This document shows, piece after piece, positions 33,113 through 41,573 of a stretch of DNA of 64,000 nucleotides. The stretch spans positions 1-64,000 of the forward strand of contig JBFXAJ010000005.1 of assembly GCA_050184415.1 (NCBI GenBank), read 5' to 3'. The position numbers were made by a program, and so were the translations under genes. Each line of letters begins with the position of its first letter. Positions within the stretch are counted from its first letter, which is position 1. This stretch comes from JADLGL01 sp050184415. Its GTDB lineage: Bacteria > Pseudomonadota > Alphaproteobacteria > Rhizobiales > Kaistiaceae. The notes beneath the pieces are model-generated. The model was not told the DNA's origin, did no database searches, and was given only the letters and a program-made list of their open reading frames with translations.

Positions 33113-34042
33113 GCTGTTTCCGGCCGGCTGCCGTCCGCGGCGAGCCGCCGGATCGACTTAGTCACGCACGGGGCTGGTTGCAAATGGTCCGCGCGGCCGC
33201 GAACCACGGCTTGGCCGACGACGCTGAAACGACGCAGCCCATCGTCGGGAAGGAGCCGGGCACGCACAGCGCGACATCGGAGCACGCCGCTACTTATTGA
33301 TGTTCGGTCTTGAGAGAACTTCCAAGCAAATCTCAATGGTTCCGGTTCCCCCATCGATGACAAAAACGCGAGACGTACCAGGTACAACCCGGGATGGACG
33401 ACGCTCTTAGATCTTCCGCGCTGAAATAGGACATAAGCTGGCGATAAAGATCATCGAATTTCACGAAATTGTTGTTAGATGCACGTGGGTAACTTCTTCG
33501 TATTAGAAATACCTATTGAAGGCTTCGATAAACTCCAATCAGGTAACGCTAGTAAACATACGAGCGCCGCTCGCGCGCCGGAATGGACCGAGGCTGGTTC
33601 CAACCACGAAATAGAATCAACGCGTTGTGCCCGGTCGTGCCATTATAGGGAAACACGTTTGGTACGCGTCGATTTGGTGGTAAAGGACTCCTGTCTTGGA
33701 CATCTTTGCTTCGCCGGATAGCGGTATCAGGCGGCGCGTAAGAGGCTTGTGTCCACAAGAAGTAGAAAATTTGCGAAGAGTGGAGAGTAACACTTATCGA
33801 CAAAGCAGTTCCTGGCCTAAGCCGACTTGTGGAACTGGATGGATAGAGAGACGTTCTGAAACTACGCGGTCGTTGTCTGGGTGCCCGGAAACACCAGGCT
33901 GCGACGAACACGAGATACACTGACTAGCCTGAACCATCTGCGCCGTTTCGGTGTCAATGGGGGAAACCTGCCGATCGTCCGATCGTCGGTGTCATTGATT
34001 CAATGACAAGCGGCGTCTCGTAACACGATCGGAGATGACCCC
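33113..34042. other. 930-bp AT-richer noncoding stretch
   Basis: A 60-base sample (33302-33361) is about 48% GC, against roughly 69% in surrounding genes. The short open frames on both strands (for example 33479-33721 and 33549-33920) have no signal, domain or GC-rich third positions and are not convincing. I see no tRNA, no transposase fragment and no clear tandem repeat. It probably combines the 5' regulatory region of the following secreted repeat protein with unassigned or foreign DNA. A small RNA here cannot be ruled out. Confidence 0.6.
33990..34008. promoter_or_regulatory. inverted repeat upstream of the secreted Cys-repeat protein
   Basis: TGTCATTG-ATT-CAATGACA is a perfect 8-bp dyad ending 34 bp before the ATG at 34043. 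A direct repeat CGATCGTC/CGATCGTC (33972-33987) precedes it. It could be an operator or a short 5'-UTR hairpin of the mRNA. The ribosome binding site GGAG follows at about 34031-34034. Confidence 0.45.
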
Positions 34043-35098
34043 ATGAAGAGACTCTTGAGCGGCCTTGCCGTCGCTGCCGCGATGGCCTTTGCCGCAATCT
34101 TTCCCCTCAATAGCGCCCACGCACAGCTCGACTTGAACAACCTCGTCGACCTCTGCGCCGGCGTCGCTGGTATCCAGCTCAACATCAATGATTGCGAGGA
34201 CGAGAGCGGTAGCGACGACATCGTCGACGCCTGCGGCAACGTTGCCGGCATTCAGATCAACATCAACGAGTGCGGTGAGGGCGGCGGTGGTGCCGGCGGT
34301 GGCGGTGGCGGTGGCGGTGGTGTCGCCGGTGTCGCCGGTATCGTTGAGGACGTAGACCTCTGTGCCAACGTTGCGGGCATCCAGCTCAACATCAACGAGT
34401 GCGGTGGCGCTGGCGGCGGTGGTGGTGGCGGCGTCGCCGGTGTCGTTGAGGATGTGGACCTCTGCGCCAACGTCGCGGGCATTCAGCTCAACGTCAACGA
34501 ATGCGGCGGCGCCGGTGGTCCGGCCGGCCCCATCGGCGGCGTGGCAGGTGCGGTCGACCTATGCGCCAACGTCGCGGGCATCCAGCTCAACGTCAACGAG
34601 TGCGGCGGCGCCGGCGGTCCGACCGGCCCCATTGGCGGCGGCGTTGTTGGTGCTGTCGACCTCTGCGCCAACATCCTGGGCATCCAGATCAACCTCAATG
34701 AGTGTGCTGCCGGCGGTGGCGGCGGCGGCGGCGGTGGCGGCGGCGGCGGCGGTCCGACCGGCCCGATCGGTGGCGGCGGTGGCGGCGGGGCGGTCGGTGG
34801 CGGCGGCGCGGGCGTCGACCGCACGATCCTCGGCGCAATCGGCGGAGCCGGCGGTGCGGTGTGCCTCTACTCGGCGCCGAACTTCCAGGGCTCCCAGTAC
34901 TGCCTGAACCGCGGCGCCCTGGTCCAGGACCTCGGTTCCTTCAACAACATGGTCCGGTCGATCATGGTGCAGCCGGGCGCCGTGGCTGTCGTCTGCTCCG
35001 GCGAATCCCTGTCGGGGACCTGCACCCAGGTGACCGAGAGCCTCGCCAATCTGATGGGCGGATGGGATCTGCAGATCTCGTCCATCCAAGTCTATTGA
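34043..35098 (+). CDS. secreted six-repeat Cys-x12-Cys protein with C-terminal beta/gamma-crystallin-like domain
   Basis: This 351-residue protein has a signal peptide ending A-H-A-Q (residue 28). Six copies of the 17-residue unit V-D-L-C-A-N-V-A-G-I-Q-L-N-V-N-E-C lie at 35-51, 61-77, 104-120, 138-154, 171-187 and 205-221, each with cysteines at positions 4 and 17. Linkers are glycine-rich (runs of Gly, and G-G-P-T-G-P-I-G-G). Residues about 273-351 form two Greek-key-like motifs: A-V-C-L-Y-S-A-P-N-F-Q-G-S-Q-Y-C-L and, later, V-V-C-S-G-E-S-L-S-G-T-C ... I-S-S-I-Q-V-Y, as in beta/gamma-crystallins, without an evident Ca-binding N/D-N/D-x-x-S/T-S. The alternating hydrophobic/Asn pattern recalls amyloid-forming chaplin-like repeats. 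A surface or extracellular structural role is inferred. I do not know this architecture. Confidence 0.85.
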   Translation: MKRLLSGLAVAAAMAFAAIFPLNSAHAQLDLNNLVDLCAGVAGIQLNINDCEDESGSDDIVDACGNVAGIQININECGEGGGGAGGGGGGGGGVAGVAGIVEDVDLCANVAGIQLNINECGGAGGGGGGGVAGVVEDVDLCANVAGIQLNVNECGGAGGPAGPIGGVAGAVDLCANVAGIQLNVNECGGAGGPTGPIGGGVVGAVDLCANILGIQINLNECAAGGGGGGGGGGGGGGPTGPIGGGGGGGAVGGGGAGVDRTILGAIGGAGGAVCLYSAPNFQGSQYCLNRGALVQDLGSFNNMVRSIMVQPGAVAVVCSGESLSGTCTQVTESLANLMGGWDLQISSIQVY

Positions 35099-35177
35099 CG
35101 GGCTGAGAACGCGCGAAGATGGGCCGCCGGTGATGGCGGCCCATCGATCATCCAATCGGGCCGAGGGTCCCGAGCGT

Positions 35178-35813
35178 CTACGGTCCGCCGATCGGCCCAA
35201 ACCCCTCCTGTATCTGCACGACGGCCACCGGAGGCGAGGCGGTCACCTGCCGGATCGCAACCCAGCTCCCCGCATCGCGCTCTGACTGGCGCTTCACGAA
35301 GCGATACCCGGTCTCCCACCAGAGGCGCACCTCATCGGTGGTGTTGTCGAGGACGTAGTCCCCCTGATCAGTGCGGACCGTGAGCACCGCGTGACCCTCC
35401 CCATTCGCCTGGAAAACCATGGTGATCAGGAGGTCGGACAGCGGCCATCCCGCCTGTTGGAGCAGCCTCCGCTTGAGGAGGACGAAGTCCTCGCAGTCCC
35501 CGGCCGTGGTCGGGTAGGCCCAGACTTCGAGCTCGCCATAGTGCTCGATGTCGGTCACGGCGCGAATCGAAGCGTTCACGCTGCGGTTGACCGAGTCGAG
35601 GAGCGCCCAGGTGGCCGGCGTCATCGGGATAGGGTCCGCACGCGGCGTGCGCCCGCACTCGCGAGGCGTGGCCTCGCACATCTCGTAGTGTCCGATCGGC
35701 TGGGTGGTCTCCGCCCCCGTCAGCATCGCTGCCGGTACGTCGGCGACCGCTCCCGAGGTCCAGAACCCGACAAGAAGACACGCTAACGCAGGCCACGAAA
35801 ATCTGATGCTCAT
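35178..35813 (-). CDS. periplasmic transglutaminase-like cysteine peptidase (BTLCP family)
   Basis: The start is ATG 35813, giving 211 residues with a signal peptide ending A-V-A-D (about 24); a longer frame start at 35873 lacks this. The catalytic triad is visible as G-D-C-E-D-F-V (Cys107), G-E-G-H-A-V-L (His141) and Y-V-L-D-N (Asp156), the order in bacterial transglutaminase-like cysteine proteinases (PF06035), relatives of LapG. These peptidases cleave surface or periplasmic proteins. The neighbour is the secreted Cys-repeat protein in convergent orientation 79 bp away, a plausible but unproven partner. Confidence 0.9.
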   Translation of the reverse strand: MSIRFSWPALACLLVGFWTSGAVADVPAAMLTGAETTQPIGHYEMCEATPRECGRTPRADPIPMTPATWALLDSVNRSVNASIRAVTDIEHYGELEVWAYPTTAGDCEDFVLLKRRLLQQAGWPLSDLLITMVFQANGEGHAVLTVRTDQGDYVLDNTTDEVRLWWETGYRFVKRQSERDAGSWVAIRQVTASPPVAVVQIQEGFGPIGGP

Positions 35814-36395
35814 CAAGGACGTTCCCTTGGTTGGCTCAAAAGAATTTCGGGCCTGTACTTCTTCGAGTTCCAAGTTTTTAGAGATTTTATCCGGCAGTCT
35901 TCGGCCAGAGCAGACAAACGCTGAGACGCAATCCGGTCGTACGACGGATTGATCCTTCAGTTCAGCGCCTTATTGGTAAGAACTTGGCTTGGCCGCGCTC
36001 ACCTGGGGAGCGCACGTGGAAGCGACCCGCCTCGATCGCCACCGCCTGCCAACCCGGCGCGGACGCTACCTGCGACTCCCGACCCCAGTAAATACACTGT
36101 GGCGATTGATTTCGGTTCCCTTGCATCCCGAGGTAGAGCGCTCTTGCGCTGCCATACGGCGTCGCGCGATTCCGGCCACGCGCAGCCCGCCACGTCGGCG
36201 CGTGGGACATGCCCAGCGCAATGTCCCGGAAACGAAGGATACCAAAGCATTTTCGGTAGGCAGCGTTAGACGGCTGCCGGCGATGCCGTGCCGCGCCCCG
36301 CGGCATTCTCGCACCATGGAGTGCGGGGCGCTCTGGCGGGTGCGGCAAAGTGACCGGGTGGGGCGGCGTTGTCCGCTTCCCGCGACCGCCCTCGG
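35814..36395. other. 582-bp intergenic region
   Basis: It separates the minus-strand peptidase from the minus-strand ABC transporter. The first 150 bp (35820-35960) are clearly AT-richer and include a T-rich run near 35870-35890. The remainder contains overlapping open frames on both strands (for example 35962-36348) with arginine- and proline-rich translations typical of noncoding GC-rich DNA. I see no RNA gene or repeat. It probably holds the peptidase promoter and the end of the lower-GC patch. Confidence 0.5.
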
Positions 36396-38222
36396 TCAGA
36401 GACCGCCAGCGCCGCCCATTGCCGTCCGTCCGAAGTCCCGGTCGTTCGCGCCGGTCTCGGAGGCGAACTGCATCCGGTACAGGCGGGCATACGCGCCCCC
36501 GGCCGCCACAAGAGCGCGGTGCGTGCCTTGCTCCACGATCCTCCCCTCGCCGAGGACGCAGATCCGGTCCGCACCCTGGATGGTCGACAGCCGGTGGGCG
36601 ACGACGATGGTCGTCCGTCCGGCCCGCAGCCGGGCGAAGGCCTCCTGAACCCTGCTCTCGGATTCGGAGTCGAGCGCTGAGGTCGCTTCGTCGAGGAGCA
36701 CGATCGAGGCGCTGCGCACCAGCGCACGGGCGATGGCGATGCGCTGCCGCTGCCCACCCGAAAGCTGTCCGCCTTCAGGCCCGAGCTCGGTGTCGTAGCC
36801 TTGCGGCAGCGCGCGAATGAAGGTCTCGGCCATGGCGTCGCGAGCCGCCGCTTCGACCTCGGCGTCGGTCGCGTCCAGCCGGCCATACCGGATGTTGTCG
36901 CGGACGGTGCCGGTGAAGAGGCGCACGTCCTGGCCGACATAGGCGATGCGCTTCCGAAGCTCCCGGACATCGAGGCTGGCGATATCGGCCCCGTCGATCG
37001 TTATCCGGCCCGCCTGCGGATCGTGGAACCGCTCGACCAGCGCGATGAGCGTGCTCTTCCCGGCTCCCGACTGGCCGACGATGGCGGTGGTCGCCCCGGC
37101 CTCGGCCACGAAATCGAGGTCCCGGAGGACCGGCGCGCCGCTCCGATAGGCGAAGGAGACGCCTTCGAAGGCGATGCGGCCGCGACCGGAAGGGACCGGC
37201 GCCGTCGCGGCGGCAGGCGGGGACACCGGCGTATCGAGCAGCTCGTAGAGGAGACGGACGCCGACGAGCTTGGCCGTGAGCTGCACGTTGAAGCGCGCAA
37301 GGCGGGACGCCGGCTCGTAAGCCAGCAGGAGGGCCGTGATGAACGCGATGAACGACCCGGGCGAAGCGCCCCCGCCGAGGACGGCCTGTCCGGTCCACAG
37401 CAGGATGCCGGCGACGGCAATGCCGGCGAGGCCCTCCATGATCGGCGCCGTCCGGGCGCTCATGATGGCCACCTTGTTGGCCCGGTCCTCGACCTCGTCG
37501 ATCGCCGCCTCCATGCGGCGCCGCATGACGCCCTCGAGATTGAAGGCACGCACGATCCGGATTCCGAGGGCCGATTCCTGGAGCACCGACGAGATGCGGC
37601 TGACGAACCGGAACTCGACGTCGGCGGCCTGGCGCGTGCGCTGGATCAGCCGGCCGACGAGGACGATCGCGATCGGGCCGATCGTGAAGGCGATCAGCGC
37701 CATCCACGGGCTCTGCCAGATCATCACGACAACGAGGACGACGAGCGTGAGGAGGTCGCGGACCATCGTATTGGCGATGCGGTCGATGGCTTCGCGCGCG
37801 GCCGTCGTATGGTGCAGCATCCGCGTGACGAGGTCCGCGGAATGAATCCGCCCGAAGAAGTCGACGTCGAGCGCCAGGACCTTGTCGAATACCCGGCGCT
37901 GCAGGCGGGCAACGATCGCGTTGCCGATCCGCGACAGGGTGACGAGGCTGACATAGTTGGACACGCCCCGCAGCGCGAAGAGGAGCGCCATCGCGAGCGG
38001 GACGAAATAGAGGAGGGCGGCGTCGCGCTGGAAGAAGATGCCGTCGACGACATCGCGCATCAGCCAGGCGCTGGCCCCGGTCGTCGCGGCGAAGACGCCC
38101 ATGGCCGCGAAGGCGAGGATATAGCGGCCGACGAAGTCGCGCGCGTTCTCGGCGACGAGCCTGCGGATCAGCGGCAGGTCGCCGGACGCGAAGCGCGGCA
38201 GGAAAGGAAGGCGCGAAGCCAT
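36396..38222 (-). CDS. MsbA-like ABC exporter (fused membrane and ATPase domains)
   Basis: The 608-residue protein from ATG 38222 is a half-size type IV exporter. Six helices span about 35-320 and the ATPase domain about 350-590, with Walker A G-Q-S-G-A-G-K-S-T, signature L-S-G-G-Q-R-Q-R, Walker B I-V-L-L-D-E-A-T-S-A-L-D and the switch histidine in V-A-H-R-L-S-T. It would act as a homodimer. MsbA family members flip lipid A precursors or phospholipids, but several paralogues usually exist, so the substrate is not assured. No waaA/lpxK neighbours are present. Confidence 0.9.
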   Translation of the reverse strand: MASRLPFLPRFASGDLPLIRRLVAENARDFVGRYILAFAAMGVFAATTGASAWLMRDVVDGIFFQRDAALLYFVPLAMALLFALRGVSNYVSLVTLSRIGNAIVARLQRRVFDKVLALDVDFFGRIHSADLVTRMLHHTTAAREAIDRIANTMVRDLLTLVVLVVVMIWQSPWMALIAFTIGPIAIVLVGRLIQRTRQAADVEFRFVSRISSVLQESALGIRIVRAFNLEGVMRRRMEAAIDEVEDRANKVAIMSARTAPIMEGLAGIAVAGILLWTGQAVLGGGASPGSFIAFITALLLAYEPASRLARFNVQLTAKLVGVRLLYELLDTPVSPPAAATAPVPSGRGRIAFEGVSFAYRSGAPVLRDLDFVAEAGATTAIVGQSGAGKSTLIALVERFHDPQAGRITIDGADIASLDVRELRKRIAYVGQDVRLFTGTVRDNIRYGRLDATDAEVEAAARDAMAETFIRALPQGYDTELGPEGGQLSGGQRQRIAIARALVRSASIVLLDEATSALDSESESRVQEAFARLRAGRTTIVVAHRLSTIQGADRICVLGEGRIVEQGTHRALVAAGGAYARLYRMQFASETGANDRDFGRTAMGGAGGL

Positions 38223-38285
38223 GTCGGCCCTCGAGGCGGCGGCGTCCGTCGCGGCTTATAGGACGAATCGAGGCTCCGCCCAATC

Positions 38286-39452
38286 TCAGGCAGCGAGGGT
38301 CTCCTCGACGAGGCGGACCCAGTACGAACAGCCGATCGGGATGATCGCGTCGTTGAAGTCGTAGCCCGGATTGTGGAGCCCGGGCGTGTCGCCATTGCCG
38401 ATGAAGATGAAGGACCCGGGCCGGGCTTCGAGCATGTAGGAAAAGTCCTCGGCGCCCATCACCGGCGGCGTCGCCCCGTCGACACGCTCGCGACCGACAA
38501 TTGATGCCGCGATGGAGACCGCGTGCGTGGTCTGGGCGGGGTGGTTCACCGTGACCGGATAATTGTGCTTGTAGGTGATCTCTGCCGTAGCTCCGAACCC
38601 CTCCGCGATCGCGTTCACCATCGTCTTCAGCCGCGCTTCGACGAGCTCCCGGATGGCGGGCCGGAGGGTCCGCACGGTGCCAGCCAGCTTCGCGAAATCG
38701 GCGATGACGTTGGATGCGGTCCCCGCGTCGATCCGCGTGAGCGATACCACCGCCGATTCGAGCGGGTCGACGTTCCGTGAGACGATCGACTGCAGGCCCT
38801 GGATGACCGCCGCGGCGACGACGACCGGATCGACCGTGTTATGCGGGCTCGCCGCGTGTCCGCCACGGCCGTTGATCGTGATCTTGAATTCGTCGGTCGA
38901 GGCCATGATGGCCCCGTGCCGCGTGGCGAAGTGCCCGACGGGGATGCCGGGCATGTTGTGCATGCCGTAGACCTCCTCGATGCGGAAGCGGTCCATGAGC
39001 CCGTCATCGACCATCGCCTTGCCGCCGGCGCCGCCCTCTTCGGCCGGCTGGAAGATGAGGACCGCCGTGCCGTCGAAATTCCGCGTCTCGGTCAGATAGC
39101 GCGCGGCGCCGAGCAGCATCGCCGTGTGGCCGTCATGGCCGCAGGCGTGCATCTTGCCCGGCGTTTCAGAGGCGTAGGGTTTTCCCGTCGTCTCGGTGAT
39201 CGGCAGCGCGTCCATGTCGGCGCGGAGGCCGACGACGCGGCCGCTCGAGCCCTTGCGTCCGCGGATGACGCCGACCACCCCGGTCCGGCCGATGCCGGTG
39301 ACGACCTCATCGACGCCGAACATGCGAAGCCGGTCCGCGACGAGACCCGCAGTCCGGTGGACGTCGTAGAGGATCTCCGGATGGCGATGGAGGTCGTGCC
39401 GCCACGCAGTGATCTCGTCATGGAACTCCGACAGCCGGTTGACGACGGGCAT
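38286..39452 (-). CDS. M20-family amidohydrolase (hippurate hydrolase-like)
   Basis: The start at ATG 39452 gives 388 residues and the usual N-terminus E-I-T-A-W-R-H-D-L-H-R-H-P-E. R-A-D-M-D-A-L-P-I and M-H-A-C-G-H-D-G-H-T-A-M-L contain metal ligands, with the catalytic Q-P-A-E-E-G-G-A-G and M-G-A-E-D-F-S-Y-M further along. These define the M20D peptidase/amidohydrolase group that hydrolyses N-acyl amino acids such as hippurate or N-acetyl compounds. It is cytoplasmic. It has the same orientation as the ABC exporter, 63 bp upstream of that gene's start. Confidence 0.92.
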   Translation of the reverse strand: MPVVNRLSEFHDEITAWRHDLHRHPEILYDVHRTAGLVADRLRMFGVDEVVTGIGRTGVVGVIRGRKGSSGRVVGLRADMDALPITETTGKPYASETPGKMHACGHDGHTAMLLGAARYLTETRNFDGTAVLIFQPAEEGGAGGKAMVDDGLMDRFRIEEVYGMHNMPGIPVGHFATRHGAIMASTDEFKITINGRGGHAASPHNTVDPVVVAAAVIQGLQSIVSRNVDPLESAVVSLTRIDAGTASNVIADFAKLAGTVRTLRPAIRELVEARLKTMVNAIAEGFGATAEITYKHNYPVTVNHPAQTTHAVSIAASIVGRERVDGATPPVMGAEDFSYMLEARPGSFIFIGNGDTPGLHNPGYDFNDAIIPIGCSYWVRLVEETLAA

Positions 39453-39635
39453 TGGGTACTCCTCGAAGCACGCAGAATGGCCTTCGGCCGCGCCGCCTGC
39501 AACGCGGGAATAATGTCTCGGCCACGATACATGGATGTGAGACATCCTTTCCGCAGCGGCGCCGCGTGTTCGCTTCCCTCGCTTGGAAGTTCCGCTAAGG
39601 TGCGGCCAGATTCGCCATCCTGGGGGTTCCCAATC

Positions 39636-40286
39636 ATGCGCATTTTGTCTCGTCTGGCTTTGCTGGCAACGCTTCCGCTGCTTGTCGGCTGCTTCGATTT
39701 CACCCAGGGCGTCGCAATCGCTCCCGACGGCACCGCGACGGTGACGATGGTGAGCGTCATGAAGCCCCAGATGCTGGCGATGGACCCCGAACTGCCCGGC
39801 GACGATTTCTGCGGTCCGCCTGACGCGGCGGACGTTCCGGCCGATTTCACGGCGGTCGCGGAGCAGACGACCGGCGATGACGGTTCGGCGATCTGCACGG
39901 TCACGATGACCGGCCCGATGGAGAGCCTCGCGGAACTCCTCGCCAACCAGGCGCTGGCGCCGGACGGTGCCGAGGATCAGGACATCCAGGTCACGCTGAC
40001 CGACGAGGGCAATGGCGAATACACCTACGCCGTCGTCTTCGAGATCGCGGCCAATGACGAGCCGGCCGCGACGCCCGAGGCCCAGCTCCAGCAGCAGCAG
40101 ATGGAGACCATGATGCTGCAGATGATGGAGGGCGGGGTTCTCACCTGGACGCTGACCGCGCCGCGCATCATCAGCTCCGACGGCGTCGTCGACGGCAACA
40201 CCGTGACCTACACGGTCCCGCTCACGGCGATGATCACCGACCAGGGCACGACCAAGGGTTTCACGGTCCGCTTCGCGCTCCGTTAA
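39636..40286 (+). CDS. lipoprotein of unknown function
   Basis: The protein has 216 residues from ATG 39636. The signal peptide ends in the lipobox L-V-G-C (16-19). The mature part starts F-D-F-T-Q-G-V-A-I-A-P-D-G-T-A-T-V-T-M, resembling the opening of DUF3153/LppM-like lipoproteins, with two cysteines (D-F-C-G-P and A-I-C-T-V). A glutamine- and methionine-rich helix follows at about 148-165 (Q-L-Q-Q-Q-Q-M-E-T-M-M-L-Q-M-M-E), then strands. It is probably in the outer or inner membrane. The gene ends at a strong hairpin. Confidence 0.75.
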   Translation: MRILSRLALLATLPLLVGCFDFTQGVAIAPDGTATVTMVSVMKPQMLAMDPELPGDDFCGPPDAADVPADFTAVAEQTTGDDGSAICTVTMTGPMESLAELLANQALAPDGAEDQDIQVTLTDEGNGEYTYAVVFEIAANDEPAATPEAQLQQQQMETMMLQMMEGGVLTWTLTAPRIISSDGVVDGNTVTYTVPLTAMITDQGTTKGFTVRFALR

Positions 40287-40300
40287 GCCGCAGCCAACCG

Positions 40301-40343
40301 CTCCTTCCGGGCCGGATCCATGCTTGCATGGCCCGGAGGGGGT
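40301..40343 (+). terminator. hairpin after the lipoprotein gene
   Basis: CTCCTTCCGGGCC (40301-40313) pairs with GGCCCGGAGGGGG (40330-40342 region), with an additional inner CCATGC/GCATGG stem. It begins 15 bases after the stop codon and precedes tRNA-Thr by 35 bases. A weak CTATT follows. Confidence 0.55.
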
Positions 40344-40377
40344 GGCTATTGATGCCGACCTTCGCCGAACGCGGCGG

Positions 40378-40453
40378 GCCGCATTAGCTCAGTCGGTAGA
40401 GCACCTCATTCGTAATGAGGGGGTCGCTGGTTCGAGTCCGGCATGCGGCACCA
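40378..40453 (+). tRNA. tRNA-Thr (anticodon CGT)
   Basis: The acceptor GCCGCAT (40378-40384) pairs with ATGCGGC (40443-40449), followed by ACCA. The anticodon stem CCTCA/TGAGG encloses TTCGTAA, giving CGT, which reads ACG. The D-loop (AGCTCAGTCGGTAGAGC) and T-loop (GGTTCGAGTCC) are canonical. Confidence 0.96.
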
Positions 40454-40464
40454 TTTCTCCGATC

Positions 40465-40535
40465 GTGAATAGTGAATAGTGAGTGGTGGCGCGGGTTGCG
40501 CTCGCCCATTCACTACTCACCATTCACCACTCGCC
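40465..40535. repeat. heptamer-repeat inverted element downstream of tRNA-Thr
   Basis: The left arm is a run of 7-bp units GTGAATA, GTGAATA, GTGAGTG, GTGGCGC (from 40465). The right arm is ATTCACT, ACTCACC, ATTCACC, ACTCGCC (40508-40535), the reverse complement in register. The arms can form a stem of about 26 bp around a 17-base loop. It lies between the tRNA 3' end and the rlmJ start, so it would be in the rlmJ 5'-UTR if they are co-transcribed. Comparable 7-mer arrays are dispersed intergenic elements in some Hyphomicrobiales. Confidence 0.75.
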
Positions 40536-40540
40536 GTCCC

Positions 40541-41407
40541 ATGAACTATCGCCACGCCTATCACGCCGGCAATCACGCCGACGTCTTCAAGCACGCCGTC
40601 CTGACGCTGATCGTCGGCCATCTCCTCCGAAAGGAGAGGCCGTTCTTCGCCCTCGACACGCATGCCGGCCTTGGCGTCTATGACCTCGCGGCACCCGAAG
40701 CGCTCAAGACGGGCGAAGCCGCGGACGGGATCGGCAGGGTGTTCGAGGCTGGAAGTCTCCGCTCCGCGCCGGCGCTGCTCAAGATCGTCCACGGCCTGAA
40801 CGAGCCTGGGTCGCTGCGCTTCTATCCGGGATCGCCAGGCGTTCTTCGGGCTCTTCTCCGCGCCGACGATCGCATGGTGCTGTCCGAGCTCCACCCCGAG
40901 GACCAGGAGGTGCTGCGCGCCGCATTCCGCGGCGATCGCCGGGTCGGGGTCCACCTCCGCGACGGCTACGAGGCGCTGCTCGCTTTCATCCCGCCACCCG
41001 AACGCCGCGGGCTCGTTCTGGTTGATCCGCCCTATGAAGCGACGGACGAGGCCACCCGTCTTGGCGCGAGCCTCGTTGCGGCTTGCCGCAAATGGCCGAC
41101 GGGGATTTTCGTGGCCTGGTTTCCGATCAAGAACCGCGAGACGTTGCGTCCGCTGTTCTCTGCCCTCGCCGCTGGCGGCATCGAGAACGGGATCGTCGCG
41201 GAATTCATGCGACAGCCCGAGGACGGCGTGCGCCTCGCGGGTTCAGGGATGGTGATCCTCAATCCGCCTTGGCAACTTGACGACGCGATCGCGGCGCTGG
41301 CGTTCGAGCTCGCCGCGATCCTCGGCGCGCCGCCGCAGCAGCGTCCCGTACGGCCGCTCGCGGCGGGTTCACAGGGTCACGAGGCGGCGAGCCGCCCCGC
41401 GACATAG
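40541..41407 (+). CDS. rlmJ: 23S rRNA (adenine(2030)-N6)-methyltransferase
   Basis: The start at ATG 40541 gives 288 residues beginning M-N-Y-R-H-A-Y-H-A-G-N-H-A-D-V-F-K-H, the RlmJ signature. F-F-A-L-D-T-H-A-G-L-G forms the SAM site and L-V-L-V-D-P-P-Y-E is the catalytic DPPY of N6-adenine methyltransferases. It modifies A2030 of 23S rRNA. The frame opens upstream at 40472 inside the repeat element, but the conserved N-terminus begins at 40541. The C-terminal 25 residues are not conserved. Confidence 0.95.
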   Translation: MNYRHAYHAGNHADVFKHAVLTLIVGHLLRKERPFFALDTHAGLGVYDLAAPEALKTGEAADGIGRVFEAGSLRSAPALLKIVHGLNEPGSLRFYPGSPGVLRALLRADDRMVLSELHPEDQEVLRAAFRGDRRVGVHLRDGYEALLAFIPPPERRGLVLVDPPYEATDEATRLGASLVAACRKWPTGIFVAWFPIKNRETLRPLFSALAAGGIENGIVAEFMRQPEDGVRLAGSGMVILNPPWQLDDAIAALAFELAAILGAPPQQRPVRPLAAGSQGHEAASRPAT

Positions 41408-41573
41408 CCGGCTCGCCCGGCTCGCCTGGCTCGCGGCAGCCGACCTCAGGGACATCCACGATCCCCGCTCCATTCGTCGGACAAGCGGTTGATGCGCAGG
41501 ACGCGCCATATCGGTTTCGCGTCGCAACATCCTTTGTTACGCTCGTTCCAGGGAACCAACGGGAGGGCACTCG

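Noticed and set aside
33479..33920. Short open frames on both strands in the AT-rich stretch
   Set aside because: No ribosome binding site, signal or domain is seen, and the two strands are equally open, so noncoding DNA is the better reading.
34145..34705. CRISPR array suggested by six spaced repeats
   Set aside because: The repeats encode conserved protein units in frame inside a gene with a signal peptide, and the spacers are Gly-coding, not unique 30-40 bp spacers.
35962..36348. A 128-residue minus-strand open frame in the 582-bp gap
   Set aside because: Codon use and composition are like antisense GC-rich DNA, no start with a ribosome binding site is seen, and no family is recognised.
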